IMG/VR virus record: IMGVR_UViG_3300046665_000193
Span: 1-64,000 of that record
Reading direction: 5' to 3' (one strand)
Length of the DNA: 64,000 nt
DNA from: a virus
The notes under the pieces are model-generated. The model was given only the letters and a program-made list of their open reading frames with translations, was not told the origin of the DNA and did not search any database. The translations under genes were made by a program, and so were the position numbers. Below, piece by piece: positions 9,004 to 15,670 of the stretch; the first letter of the stretch is position 1, and every line of letters begins with the position of its first letter.

Positions 9004-9215
9004 CTATGCGCTCCCCTCCGTTACCCTATAGGGACACTGAGGGGGGCTGTAGGTTCAGTGAAGGTTCTGGGAGGTACCTTAGGGGTCCCCAATAAGAATA
9101 GACCCATAAGAGGGTCCCCTTAGTACGGTACCCCTTAGAGGGTGACTGAGGGGGGTCCCATTCGAATAGGCCCACCTAAGGGATGACCGAGGGGGTTCGT
9201 GTCGAAGGGGGATGC
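9004..9215. repeat. Short CCTTAG-type repeats beside terL
   Basis: Non-coding stretch with several copies of CCTTAG or its complement CTAAGG (near 9078, 9117, 9131, 9174) mixed with GAGGGGG and GGGTCCC. T7 has arrays of CCTAAAG flanking its terminal repeat. By analogy this may mark the packaging junction of the linear genome. Prophage B keeps only traces. Confidence 0.4.
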
Positions 9216-9320
9216 GAGACCCGCCCTATAGCCTCGCTGACGCTCGGCTCCAGGGCGGAAGTATGGCAAGGCTCTCTAGGAAGCCCGTACAGTGCCCTTT
9301 CACCGGCACCCATCCTGACC
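9216..9320. other. Conserved structured non-coding element
   Basis: About 100 bases almost unchanged between A and B (51609-51718) although flanking sequence diverges. CCGCCCT and AGGGCGG form a 7-bp stem around GCCTCGCTGACGCTCGGC, followed by a second conserved stretch. It may be a packaging signal, a replication structure or an RNA. No open frame is conserved. Confidence 0.45.
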
Positions 9321-9392
9321 TAGCGGGCCACCTCAAAAGACGCACCACGGGCCACGCCTGTTGATCCTATAGTGTCTATGAAGGGAAGGCGA

Positions 9393-9470
9393 AGGTGGGT
9401 TGCGGATAGTTGGTGCAAATCTCTGAAGTGGGGGCTCGAACCCTAAGGTGGCGCGTTTCCCCCGTGGCCC
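9393..9470. other. Second conserved non-coding block with a T-arm-like motif
   Basis: Conserved at 51790-51866. The minus strand reads CCTTAGGGTTCGAGCCCCC, resembling a tRNA T-arm, but no acceptor or anticodon arm fits. The minus-strand open frame here is probably a by-product of nucleotide conservation. Bases 9471-9680 show nothing else recognisable. Confidence 0.35.
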
Positions 9471-9679
9471 CCTCGATCTCTCGTGCATCGCAGGCGCATT
9501 GTCACCGCACCTTGTCACCACGCCACGCTAAGCCATTGATATCATTGACCATGCACTGGATGATGCATCCGCTTTGCCCATGAAATGCAGGGGGCGGGGC
9601 CTATGCGGGCAGTGCGGCGCGTCGCGTTAGTTGGCCTGTCTCTTCATATCAGTGTTTTTGTGGATGCAGCCCGCGCCCT

Positions 9680-9735
9680 CAGATGCACGTCACATGCACC
9701 TCACATGCACGTCAGATGCACGGGCAGGGCGCACA
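9680..9735. repeat. 11-bp tandem repeats
   Basis: Four units of the type RYATGCACSTC (AGATGCACGTC, ACATGCACCTC, ACATGCACGTC, AGATGCACGGG) lie head to tail, with further copies near 9773-9790. The ~11-bp phase puts them on one DNA face, as for a protein-binding array. B has a degenerate version at ~52075-52260. Confidence 0.5.
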
Positions 9736-9789
9736 AGGTGACAGGGGCAGGCCGCGCGGATTGTCACCTATAGTGCACCTCACATGCAC

Positions 9790-9930
9790 CTAGCGTGTGC
9801 CGTATGCCTTCCATTGGCCTGCAGCGTCATAGCGGCCACCGTTCGCACGGGTTGCACTGTCATTCCACGTTAGCAGGGCCATCACAGCCACTGCGATTGC
9901 ACCCAAGATGACGATTTGTTTGGCCTTCAT
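9790..9930 (-). CDS. 46-aa single-pass membrane protein on the minus strand
   Basis: Short gene starting MKAKQIVILG, with one transmembrane helix (residues ~5-21, IVILGAIAVAVMALLTW) and a polar tail ending GRYDAAGQWKAYGTR. Prophage B has an equal-length homologue at 52263-52403 with substitutions confined to the middle of the tail, which supports coding. It is the only gene on this strand in the prophage bodies and is divergent from the early promoter at 10006. A minus-strand TATAAT lies ~40-50 bases upstream. Opposite orientation to all lytic genes suggests expression in the lysogen; superinfection exclusion is a guess. Confidence 0.7.
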   Translation of the reverse strand: MKAKQIVILGAIAVAVMALLTWNDSATRANGGRYDAAGQWKAYGTR

Positions 9931-10005
9931 AACTACACTTCGACTCCAAAAGAGGTGACAAAACAGTGGATTATAAAATTGTTCTGTCTACCCATATTTT
10001 TCTTG

Positions 10006-10034
10006 TTGACCTTCCAATCGTAGCAAGTCTATAA
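10006..10034 (+). promoter_or_regulatory. Early promoter-like element 1
   Basis: TTGACC, 17-base spacer containing TTCCAATCGTAG, then CTATAA. It is the best match in the window to a sigma-70-type promoter and the leftmost copy of a dispersed 29-bp family. Confidence 0.65.
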
Positions 10035-10116
10035 CCGTAGCCACTGGACACAACGTAAGTGACCTTCGGGTTCGTCCAGCTACGGCGTAGCAGGCCACGC
10101 AAGAGCATAAAAACCT

Positions 10117-10235
10117 GCAGCACGGTTGCTCCGATCCAACCGCTCTATGATGCACCTACGCGATTGCGCAAGGCCATTCAAGGGCGCTGCAGGACGGGCG
10201 CGGTCTACCGGCGATACACTTCCCAAATCAAACAC
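10117..10235. ncRNA. Conserved leader segment, candidate RNA
   Basis: About 110 bases conserved with B (52602-52717). Differences fall mostly at codon positions 1 and 2 of the open frames on both strands, and the N- and C-terminal parts of those frames do not align, so a protein is unlikely. CTGCAG occurs near both ends. It is transcribed if element 1 is active. Function unknown; nothing else is recognised between 10035 and 10325. Confidence 0.3.
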
Positions 10236-10324
10236 GGAACGCCGCGACGATCCGCGCCTAACTGCACTTAGCAAGGCGTGATGCCATTACCTGCAACCTG
10301 AGCCGGTCACTAGCGGCGTTCAAG

Positions 10325-10362
10325 TTTGGCTTGCTGGCCAAAGACTGCATCTGTTTTTTTTT
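10325..10362 (+). terminator. Possible attenuator
   Basis: TTTGGC and GCCAAA form a 6-bp stem with a 6-base loop, followed 12 bases later by eight T residues. The same layout is in B (52810-52846). The long gap before the T-tract makes it weak or regulated. Confidence 0.35.
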
Positions 10363-10368
10363 GTCCTT

Positions 10369-10397
10369 CACACCTACCAATCGTAGAGGGTCTACAA
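10369..10397 (+). promoter_or_regulatory. Early promoter-like element 2
   Basis: CACACC, 17-base spacer with TACCAATCGTAGAGGG, then CTACAA running into the next start codon. AGAGGG doubles as the ribosome-binding site of that gene. Confidence 0.5.
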
Positions 10398-11143
10398 TGT
10401 CTAACGGTTTCATCTTCTATCGTGGTCCGTCCATGCTTGACGGTTCTCCTATCATCGCTGTCGCAACTGGCGTTGAGCGTGGCTCACGCAATGGTAAGAC
10501 GGGCGGCGGATTGATCCAGACTTGGATCATGCGCGACGACATGACACCTACTGACGCTGTCAACACTGGCCGCGTCGCGGCGATCTGCGGCGCATGCCCG
10601 CACCGTGGCACGGTCGAGAACGGCAAGAACGTTGGCCGGTCCTGCTATGTGACCGTGTTCCAAGCGCCCTTGGTTGTCTGGAAGAGCGCCCAGCGCGGCC
10701 TATACGAAACCCTCAGTGCATCGCAGGCTGGCGCGGTTGTTGCTGGTCGCGCTGTCCGTCTGGGCAGCTATGGCGATCCTGCAGCGGTGCCTATGGCAGT
10801 CTGGAATGACTTGCTGGCGGCGGTAAGCGCTAAGGCTGGATACACTCATCAATGGGCACGCTTCCCAGAGCTGGCAGCGTATTGCATGGCAAGCTGTGAC
10901 ACTGCGGCGGATCATGCGGCAGCTAAGGCTGCAGGCTGGCGCACGTTCCGTGTGCGTCGCTCAACTGATCCGGTCATGCCCCGCGAAGTGATTTGCCCTG
11001 CATCTGCAGAGGCTGGCGCTAAGACGTCATGCGATGCCTGCAAGGCGTGCGGCGGACACACTGCCAAGGCAAAGGCCGATATCGTCATCGTTGCCCATGG
11101 GACTACATCTAAGGTGAATGCGTTCGCTCGTTTTGCGGCCTAG
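10397..11143 (+). CDS. Cys-rich early protein, family not assigned
   Basis: 248 aa from the ATG placed 7 bases after AGAGGG; the upstream in-frame extension is untranslated leader. Contains ICGACPHRG (~63-71), a lone SCY, YCMASCD (~164-170) and ICPASAEAG...CDACKACGG near the C-terminus, which suggests metal or Fe-S binding. The last ~20 residues (ADIVIVAHGTTSKVNAF) recall the end of the gp88-like protein at the same locus in B (VIALYAKGNAKRDTLGF). The two may be distant members of one superfamily. Expression directly after infection suggests a host-takeover or anti-defence role, not proven. Confidence 0.6.
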   Translation: MSNGFIFYRGPSMLDGSPIIAVATGVERGSRNGKTGGGLIQTWIMRDDMTPTDAVNTGRVAAICGACPHRGTVENGKNVGRSCYVTVFQAPLVVWKSAQRGLYETLSASQAGAVVAGRAVRLGSYGDPAAVPMAVWNDLLAAVSAKAGYTHQWARFPELAAYCMASCDTAADHAAAKAAGWRTFRVRRSTDPVMPREVICPASAEAGAKTSCDACKACGGHTAKAKADIVIVAHGTTSKVNAFARFAA

Positions 11144-11171
11144 TCACACTACGATTGTAGCATAACTACAC
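11143..11171 (+). promoter_or_regulatory. Early promoter-like element 3
   Basis: GTCACA, 17-base spacer CTACGATTGTAGCATAA (with CTAC/GTAG palindrome), then CTACAC, immediately after the preceding stop codon. Confidence 0.5.
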
Positions 11172-11187
11172 AATACAGGAGAGTAAA

Positions 11188-11445
11188 ATGAGACTGTCAA
11201 ACGTAGCGCAGGTTACCTGCAAGCCAACCGCAACGAACACCTATTGCGGCCACTACACATTCCACAGGAAGGGCGGTGTGCTGCGCTTCCGAGGCCACAA
11301 GTTCTTCGAGGATCGCGACCATTTCGAGCGCTGTCTGGTGGCTTGGAACAAGTCGAATGACTGGCACTACGAGGCACGTCTGATGCCCGTCATGTCCATC
11401 GGTCAAGACGAGATCGACTACGCGCTGCAGTCGGAGGCCGCATGA
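11188..11445 (+). CDS. Conserved 85-aa early protein
   Basis: MRLSNVAQVTCKPTATNTYC onward; SD AGGAGAG upstream. Over 90% identical to the B copy at 54088. Soluble, with an aromatic/charged core (KFFEDRDHFERCLVAWNKSN). Family not recognised. First gene of a tightly coupled trio, its stop overlapping the next start (ATGA). Confidence 0.7.
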   Translation: MRLSNVAQVTCKPTATNTYCGHYTFHRKGGVLRFRGHKFFEDRDHFERCLVAWNKSNDWHYEARLMPVMSIGQDEIDYALQSEAA

Positions 11446-11522
11446 TGACGTGGGACCTCAAGTGCATGTTCGTTCTCGCATTCATCGGCGCGTTCGCCAT
11501 CCCGGTATGGGTGCTGCAGTGA
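11442..11522 (+). CDS. 26-aa membrane peptide
   Basis: MMTWDLKCMFVLAFIGAFAI followed by PVWVLQ: essentially one transmembrane helix. Both overlaps (ATGA with the upstream gene, GTGA with the downstream gene) and conservation in B (two substitutions) support translation. Function unknown. Confidence 0.6.
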   Translation: MMTWDLKCMFVLAFIGAFAIPVWVLQ

Positions 11523-11731
11523 ACGATCCGCAGAGCAAGGTGGAGCGCGTCAAGCACGGCGCACGCGAGACAACTACACATTTGGTGACGGTGGATGACT
11601 TGATTGTCTACCGCACGAAAGAGGGCGGGCTCTGTGTCGAGTTCGTTCGCTGTGATGCCAAGGGCAAGCCCGCTGAGGGCTACCGCGTCACGGTCTGTCC
11701 AGAGGATGCAGAGCGCATCCGCAAAGCCTGA
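11519..11731 (+). CDS. Conserved 70-aa early protein
   Basis: Starts at GTG overlapping the previous stop; B uses ATG at the same place (54419), which fixes the start and rules out the longer upstream frame. Sequence MNDPQSKVERVKHGARETTT, then LVTVDDLIVYRTKEGGLCVEF. Small beta-rich protein, family unknown. Confidence 0.65.
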   Translation: MNDPQSKVERVKHGARETTTHLVTVDDLIVYRTKEGGLCVEFVRCDAKGKPAEGYRVTVCPEDAERIRKA

Positions 11732-11814
11732 ACTGATCCGAGGGGCGGGCGGGGGCCTGCCTCTCCAGTGAGTTCATGTGGACTCTACAACGCGCAACGG
11801 GACGGGGAAATTCT

Positions 11815-12930
11815 ATGCGCCTTCACTACAATCCATTTCGACAGGAATTTGAGCACTCCAAGGACTACGACGCACTCGACAGCTACCAGCGCGTTGTACT
11901 TCACAGCCGCGTTAGGGGCTGGTGCCGCGACTGGAATGGCCAGCGTGTGAATTTCTTCGCCTTGCCTAACCGGCCAGTGGTGAGGGCTCAGGCCGAGCCG
12001 CTGTCGCAGGACGTGAAGATGCACGCCGTCGAGGTGGTGCTCACTGAGCCACCAATTCCGGGGCGTCGCGAGAACGCGGAAGAGAAGGCACGTCGCGAGC
12101 TGGTGGACTTCGTGGCGAAGCAAGGCCGCTTGGCGTGGCCTATGCTGCGTCCCAATGCGTTCCTGCAGATGGCCGCTGGCAATGACCAGCCACCGCGCGA
12201 CTTCATGTTGCCCGCCGCGCAGCAGAAGGCCATGGCGGACATGAAGGCTTACTGTGTGGCCGACGTGAAGATGGCACAGATCGCCCTGGCCCCGCCGCTG
12301 ATCGACAACCCCAAGCCCGTCAAGCCACCGCTTGGCAAGCGCCCGAACCTCTCACGCTGGCAGGACGGCGACCACTTCGTAGAGCGCCTAAAGAAGCGTG
12401 GCTACAAGCTGCTAGGTGCTGGCTGCTTCTCTATGGTGCTGGCTAAGCCCGGCAGTGATCGCGTGATCAAAGTAAACTTCAAATCTGACAACTGGCTGGA
12501 CTATGTGGTCTGGGCAGCGAAGGTGGGGCAGGCGGGTAAGATGGCCCCGAAGGTCTACAGCTACCGCCGCTTCAACGAAGGCCGCCACGGTGAGTTCTAT
12601 GTGGCCATCATGGAGCGGATGGAATGCTGCATGGATGACCTCTACCGCAAGGACCCTCGCAAGTATGCCGCCTACAGCGCACTGCGGGAGTTCATCGACT
12701 TTAGCAGGGACGCTGAGGGCGTCGCCGCTGAGGTTGTGATCCCCGGCGCAATCGCGTTCGGCGTCATGCTCCGCAGCTCGTTCAAGGGTCAGCGTCTCGA
12801 CCTCCACGGCAACAACTGGATGGTCCGTAAGGACGGCACCATCGCTTGCACCGATCCGCTGTGTGACGGCAAGTCATCAGCCCCGTCGAGGATGCGTTCG
12901 CGCGACCTCGCTGCTCTTTCTGTTGCCTGA
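11815..12930 (+). CDS. Kinase-like early protein (T7 gp0.7-like)
   Basis: 371 aa. The C-terminal ~190 residues carry protein-kinase-fold landmarks: a glycine loop LLGAGCFSMVLA (~202-213), an invariant-Lys strand RVIKVNF, an alphaC-like region, a catalytic-loop-like LDLHGNNWMV and an acidic metal-site analogue IACTDPL near 350. T7 gp0.7 is an early kinase that shuts off host transcription and occupies the same zone. The N-terminal ~170 residues are of unknown fold. The ATG at 11815 is chosen because the upstream extensions in A and B are in different frames. Catalytic activity is not proven. Confidence 0.65.
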   Translation: MRLHYNPFRQEFEHSKDYDALDSYQRVVLHSRVRGWCRDWNGQRVNFFALPNRPVVRAQAEPLSQDVKMHAVEVVLTEPPIPGRRENAEEKARRELVDFVAKQGRLAWPMLRPNAFLQMAAGNDQPPRDFMLPAAQQKAMADMKAYCVADVKMAQIALAPPLIDNPKPVKPPLGKRPNLSRWQDGDHFVERLKKRGYKLLGAGCFSMVLAKPGSDRVIKVNFKSDNWLDYVVWAAKVGQAGKMAPKVYSYRRFNEGRHGEFYVAIMERMECCMDDLYRKDPRKYAAYSALREFIDFSRDAEGVAAEVVIPGAIAFGVMLRSSFKGQRLDLHGNNWMVRKDGTIACTDPLCDGKSSAPSRMRSRDLAALSVA

Positions 12931-12958
12931 TCACATACCATTCATAGGAAGTCTACGA
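12930..12958 (+). promoter_or_regulatory. Early promoter-like element 4
   Basis: ATCACA, 17-base spacer with TACCATTCATAGGAAG, then CTACGA, directly after the kinase-like gene stop. AGGAAG may also serve as the next ribosome-binding site. Confidence 0.5.
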
Positions 12959-12959
12959 G

Positions 12960-13148
12960 ATGAAGCGACGCATCTTTACGAGCATCAAGTCGGCACGCCG
13001 CGCAGGGCTGCAGGCTGTGACCGGGCGACACCTCCAGTTCAAGGTCGAGGCCGCTATCGTTTGGAATAGGGATCGTACCGCCGACATCGGTTGGTCGGTC
13101 TCGCTGTGGACCCCAGCGGGCAATATGAAGGGCTGGGTGAGGGGATGA
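12960..13148 (+). CDS. Conserved 62-aa early protein
   Basis: MKRRIFTSIKSARRAGLQAV, basic N-terminal half and a beta-like C-terminal half (DIGWSVSLWTPAGNMKGWV). Conserved in B at 55844 with the same length. Unknown function; stop overlaps the next start. Confidence 0.65.
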   Translation: MKRRIFTSIKSARRAGLQAVTGRHLQFKVEAAIVWNRDRTADIGWSVSLWTPAGNMKGWVRG

Positions 13149-13279
13149 GCTACGAACAAGCCTTCGATCTAGTCGGTGATCCGCCAGCGTGGGTGCTTCA
13201 GGGCATCATTGAGCGTCAGCCGCGCAGCTCCAGATATGCACGGGCTGCAATGCTGCTACTCAGGCGCAAAGCTGAGTGA
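13145..13279 (+). CDS. Conserved 44-aa early protein
   Basis: MSYEQAFDLVGDPPAWVLQG then IIERQPRSSRYARAAMLLLR: two amphipathic helices. Homologue in B at 56029 (45 aa) with conservative changes. ATGA overlap with the preceding gene. Family unknown. Confidence 0.6.
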   Translation: MSYEQAFDLVGDPPAWVLQGIIERQPRSSRYARAAMLLLRRKAE

Positions 13280-13352
13280 AAAGGTGAGGAGTTACAGTCT
13301 GGCGGTTGCGGTTATGAACAGGCAGTCAGAATGGAACGGCACAATTTTGTTG

Positions 13353-13381
13353 CTGACATTCATATCATAAAATATCTACTG
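13353..13381 (+). promoter_or_regulatory. Early promoter-like element 5
   Basis: CTGACA, 17-base spacer with TTCATATCATAAAATAT, then CTACTG. AT-rich surroundings upstream of the next gene. The counterpart in B at 56230 keeps the first box and spacer but not the second box. Confidence 0.4.
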
Positions 13382-13519
13382 CTGTAGTTAGTAACTGGCC
13401 CTAGCGAACTACTTCACTTCATAGCTAAATCACTTAAGGGATATATCCCTAGACAGGGAACGTGCGTTCATGCTACGTTCTCATGATCATTAATGCCCTC
13501 AAAGGACCCTAACGAGATC

Positions 13520-13834
13520 ATGCGCCATCTATTCGGAGTTACGGAGTTGCCAACAGAAGTCGAACCGGACCAACTCGTTTCATCGGACGTTCCCGAAGGT
13601 TACGAGACAGTAGCTGGCTGGTGGGCGACACGCGAGACTGCAGCGCTGGAGATGCTGAGCGATCCTATCGCAACGCTCTTTGACGACGAAGAACACCTGA
13701 TCACCATCGCGGACAAACTCAACATTCCTTGGAAGTGGGTGCCCGCACCTGCAGCCTACCAAGCGATGGGCTTCAAGATATCCAAAGCTTTTCCTTTAGA
13801 CTTATTGCAACAATTTTATCCGTTGCATCCGTAA
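13520..13834 (+). CDS. Conserved 104-aa protein before the regulator
   Basis: MRHLFGVTELPTEVEPDQLV; high identity with B (56395), including ETVAGWWATRETAALEMLSD and the end LDLLQQFYPLHP. The start is placed at the ATG where the two copies begin to align; upstream codons differ. Acidic and soluble. It lies between early genes and the MarR-like gene with its own leader, so it may belong to the lysogeny module. Family unknown. Confidence 0.65.
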   Translation: MRHLFGVTELPTEVEPDQLVSSDVPEGYETVAGWWATRETAALEMLSDPIATLFDDEEHLITIADKLNIPWKWVPAPAAYQAMGFKISKAFPLDLLQQFYPLHP

Positions 13835-13851
13835 ATCAACTATATCTCCGG

Positions 13852-13880
13852 CGCACAATCAATGGAACTGCGCCGGTTGA
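13852..13880 (+). terminator. Hairpin upstream of the regulator promoter
   Basis: Near-perfect 8-bp inverted repeat CCGGCGCA / TGCGCCGG. No T-tract, so termination would be Rho-independent only weakly, or the hairpin insulates the regulator. B has CCCGGCGC / GCGCCGGG at the same place. Confidence 0.4.
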
Positions 13881-13914
13881 CGTGAGCGGAACTCCCTGCC
13901 TATAGTAGAGTTCT
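13879..13914 (+). promoter_or_regulatory. Promoter and candidate operator of the regulator-integrase operon
   Basis: TTGACG and TATAGT, 18 bases apart, form a promoter. GAACTC and GAGTTC, an inverted repeat 13 bases apart, straddle the TATAGT box, as expected for autorepression. The B equivalent is AACTACT / AGTAGTT at ~56770-56790. Confidence 0.5.
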
Positions 13915-13955
13915 TCGCACAGACGAATGACTACAACCGTACAGGAGCGCAGGCG

Positions 13956-14333
13956 ATGCCGACCAGAGGAACTATAAACGTGATGGGCGATAACACGGAG
14001 GAGAACGAGTGGGTTGACCGGCTTGCGCTGGTGATCGACGAGTTCCGGAAGATCAGTCAGGACATCACGGCCAATCAAATGCTGGTCCTGCTTCGCATAG
14101 GCCAGCAGCCCGGCATCACCCAGAACAAGCTAGGCGAACTCACGGGTCTCCGGGACGGCACCATCTCTCGCATCTGCGCACTGATGTCGGAGCGCGGTCA
14201 TCAGTCGCGTGAGGGCCTGAACGTTATCTCCATCAACCCAGTCCCCGGAGACTATCGCGCCAAGGGGCAGAAGCTCGTGGGCGACGGGCGACGCATGTTC
14301 AACAGCGTCAAGAACCTGATGACTTCGGACTAA
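13956..14333 (+). CDS. MarR-like winged-helix regulator
   Basis: 125 aa (shorter ATG at 13983 possible). A helix-turn-helix core, ITANQMLVLLRIGQQPGITQ then NKLGELTGLRDGTISRICAL, sits at ~46-80, followed by a wing-like segment and a C-terminal helix for dimerisation, a MarR-type order. It precedes the integrase by 19 bases and is the only obvious regulator, so it is the best candidate for the lysogeny switch or integrase control. The recognition-helix sequence GLRDGTISRIC is identical in B. Repressor function is inferred. Confidence 0.6.
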   Translation: MPTRGTINVMGDNTEENEWVDRLALVIDEFRKISQDITANQMLVLLRIGQQPGITQNKLGELTGLRDGTISRICALMSERGHQSREGLNVISINPVPGDYRAKGQKLVGDGRRMFNSVKNLMTSD

Positions 14334-14352
14334 CCAGAAGGACAAGCCGCTT

Positions 14353-15468
14353 ATGGCGACCTACCCTAAAGGCAATAAGTTCATTACTAAATTTATGATC
14401 GACGGCGTCCGTCATACTAGGATGCATGATACAGAAGCTGAGGGCGAAGCGTGGGAGCTGCAAAGCCGCGCTAACCTAAAACTCGGTAAGGCTCTTCCAG
14501 TCGCCGAGAAGAAGATTGGCGGCAGCGACGCCGGTAACCTTGGAAACCTCCTCCGCGAGACGGCAACCCTTCACTGGGCCAAGGGCAAGGACAGCTCCAA
14601 GTGCGAGCTGAACGCCTCAACCTTTGTCAACTGGTGCGGCAAGGACATGCCGTCCCGCGATGCCTTTAAGCAGGCCAACATCGACGACTTCGTCGCATAC
14701 CTCATCAATGAGCGTGAGGTGAGTGGCTCGACGGTCAATCGGTACTGCTCGGCCATCCGGGTCATGGCCCAGCGGGTCATCAAGAAGGCTGACGAACTCC
14801 CCTCGTTCCCTAAGTATAAAGAGAGCAGGGGCCGCTTCCGGTTCTTCTCCCATGAGGAGGAGCAGCAGATCACCGCGCTCTGGACGATCTGGGAGCGGCA
14901 CGCTGAGCTGGACTTCCTCGTGTTCCTTATCGACACCGGAGCCCGCACCTACACCGAGGGTCAGGCCCTTAAGTGGGATGCCATCCACGCCGACCGCGCC
15001 ATCTTCTGGGACACCAAGAACGGCGGCTTCCGGGCGGTTCCTCTGTCCGAGAGGGCGAAGGCGGCGCTGGAGCGTCGGCGTAAACTAAAGGGTAACCAAG
15101 CCGGGCCGTTCTCCGATCTGGACAAGAGCCACATGCGTTGGCTCTGGGAGCGCACCCGTGCCCAGCTACCGCACCTTGAGGACGCCGTGCTGTACTGCAC
15201 CCGGCACACCTACGGGTCCCGCATGGTCATGAACGGTGTCCCGCTGTCGGTTCTCAAGAAGCTGATGGGCCACTCGGACATTAAGATGACTGAGCGCTAC
15301 GCCGTGTTCGAGGACAACGCGGCCTTCGCAGCCGCACTGACGGCCCTGAACGGCAACGGCTTTGCGCCCAAGGCCACACCCCTTTCGGTCGTGGTCGATA
15401 ACGGCCTGGCACCGGGTCCGATGGAGGTTCTCGCCAAGAACCTTGAACGGGCAGGGCAAGTGCAGTAG
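14353..15468 (+). CDS. int: Tyrosine-recombinase integrase
   Basis: 371 aa; start marked by AAGGACAAG upstream and conserved MATYPKGNKFITKF. N-terminal ~50 residues are an arm-binding domain, ~85-150 a core-binding domain (NRYCSAIRVMAQR), and the rest the catalytic domain with Arg198 (DTGAR), Lys222 (TKNGG), RHTYGSR (Arg284, His285), His307 (LMGHSD) and nucleophile Tyr316 (TERYA). It should catalyse phage integration and excision at the adjacent att site. Nearly identical to the B integrase, so both probably act on the same sites. Confidence 0.95.
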   Translation: MATYPKGNKFITKFMIDGVRHTRMHDTEAEGEAWELQSRANLKLGKALPVAEKKIGGSDAGNLGNLLRETATLHWAKGKDSSKCELNASTFVNWCGKDMPSRDAFKQANIDDFVAYLINEREVSGSTVNRYCSAIRVMAQRVIKKADELPSFPKYKESRGRFRFFSHEEEQQITALWTIWERHAELDFLVFLIDTGARTYTEGQALKWDAIHADRAIFWDTKNGGFRAVPLSERAKAALERRRKLKGNQAGPFSDLDKSHMRWLWERTRAQLPHLEDAVLYCTRHTYGSRMVMNGVPLSVLKKLMGHSDIKMTERYAVFEDNAAFAAALTALNGNGFAPKATPLSVVVDNGLAPGPMEVLAKNLERAGQVQ

Positions 15469-15501
15469 ACACCCCGGCCAGCGTCATATAGGTGCAAACC
15501 G

Positions 15502-15552
15502 AGTGACAAAACGGGTGACAATGGGGTGCCAAATGGCACCTCACTGGTGACA
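15502..15552 (+). other. Integrase arm sites (P arm)
   Basis: GGTGACA-type repeats at 15502 (AGTGACA), 15514, 15525 (GGTGCCA), inverted at 15534-15540 (TGGCACC), and 15546. They lie between int and the core and are matched on the other side of the core, the usual lambda-type arrangement. Binding is inferred. Confidence 0.6.
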
Positions 15553-15554
15553 AT

Positions 15555-15639
15555 GCGGGCGTGGTGGAATTGGTAGACACAGCGGCTTTAGGTGCCGCCG
15601 CCGAAGGGTTTAGGGGTTCGAGTCCCTTCGCCCGCACCA
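15555..15639 (+). tRNA. tRNA-Leu (UAG), phage-borne
   Basis: 85 nt with acceptor GCGGGCG/CGCCCGC, anticodon stem GCGGC/GCCGC, loop TTTAGGT (anticodon TAG at 15589-15591), long variable arm, T-arm GGGGTTCGAGTCCC, and encoded CCA. It starts three bases after the last arm site. The anticodon loop is identical to the 7-bp att core 15 bases downstream of the gene. Confidence 0.92.
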
Positions 15640-15646
15640 TCGTGAG

Positions 15647-15667
15647 AAGTGGATTTAGGTTCCCGAG
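15647..15667. other. att core between prophages A and B
   Basis: TTTAGGT (15654-15660) flanked by GGA and TCC, an imperfect inverted repeat resembling a tRNA-Leu anticodon stem-loop. Similarity to prophage C begins at this core and goes right, which places the crossover here. The 7-bp length fits a tyrosine-recombinase overlap. Confidence 0.6.
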
Positions 15668-15670
15668 AGA

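Larger units (their letters stand above)
1..15660 (+). mobile_element. Prophage A, right-hand part (T7-like)
   Basis: Partial prophage entering the window inside its largest internal virion protein gene and ending at the att core TTTAGGT at 15654-15660. Gene order matches the right end of prophage B (43,420-58,535), with high protein identity but different cargo (SGNH esterase instead of Tad2; Cys-rich protein instead of a gp88-like one). It is therefore a separate phage of the same group, not a duplicate. The left part lies outside the window. Confidence 0.85.

Noticed and set aside
9393-9470. Possible tRNA on the minus strand
   Set aside because: Only a T-arm-like motif is present; acceptor, D and anticodon arms cannot be built.
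9333-9521. Minus-strand frame containing a conserved GFEPPLQRF segment (also 51530-51913)
   Set aside because: Conservation is at the DNA level around a T-arm-like motif; frame ends are not conserved and no start signal is seen.
11776-11814. Upstream start for the kinase-like protein
   Set aside because: A and B are in different frames upstream of 11815/54710, so only the inner ATG is common.
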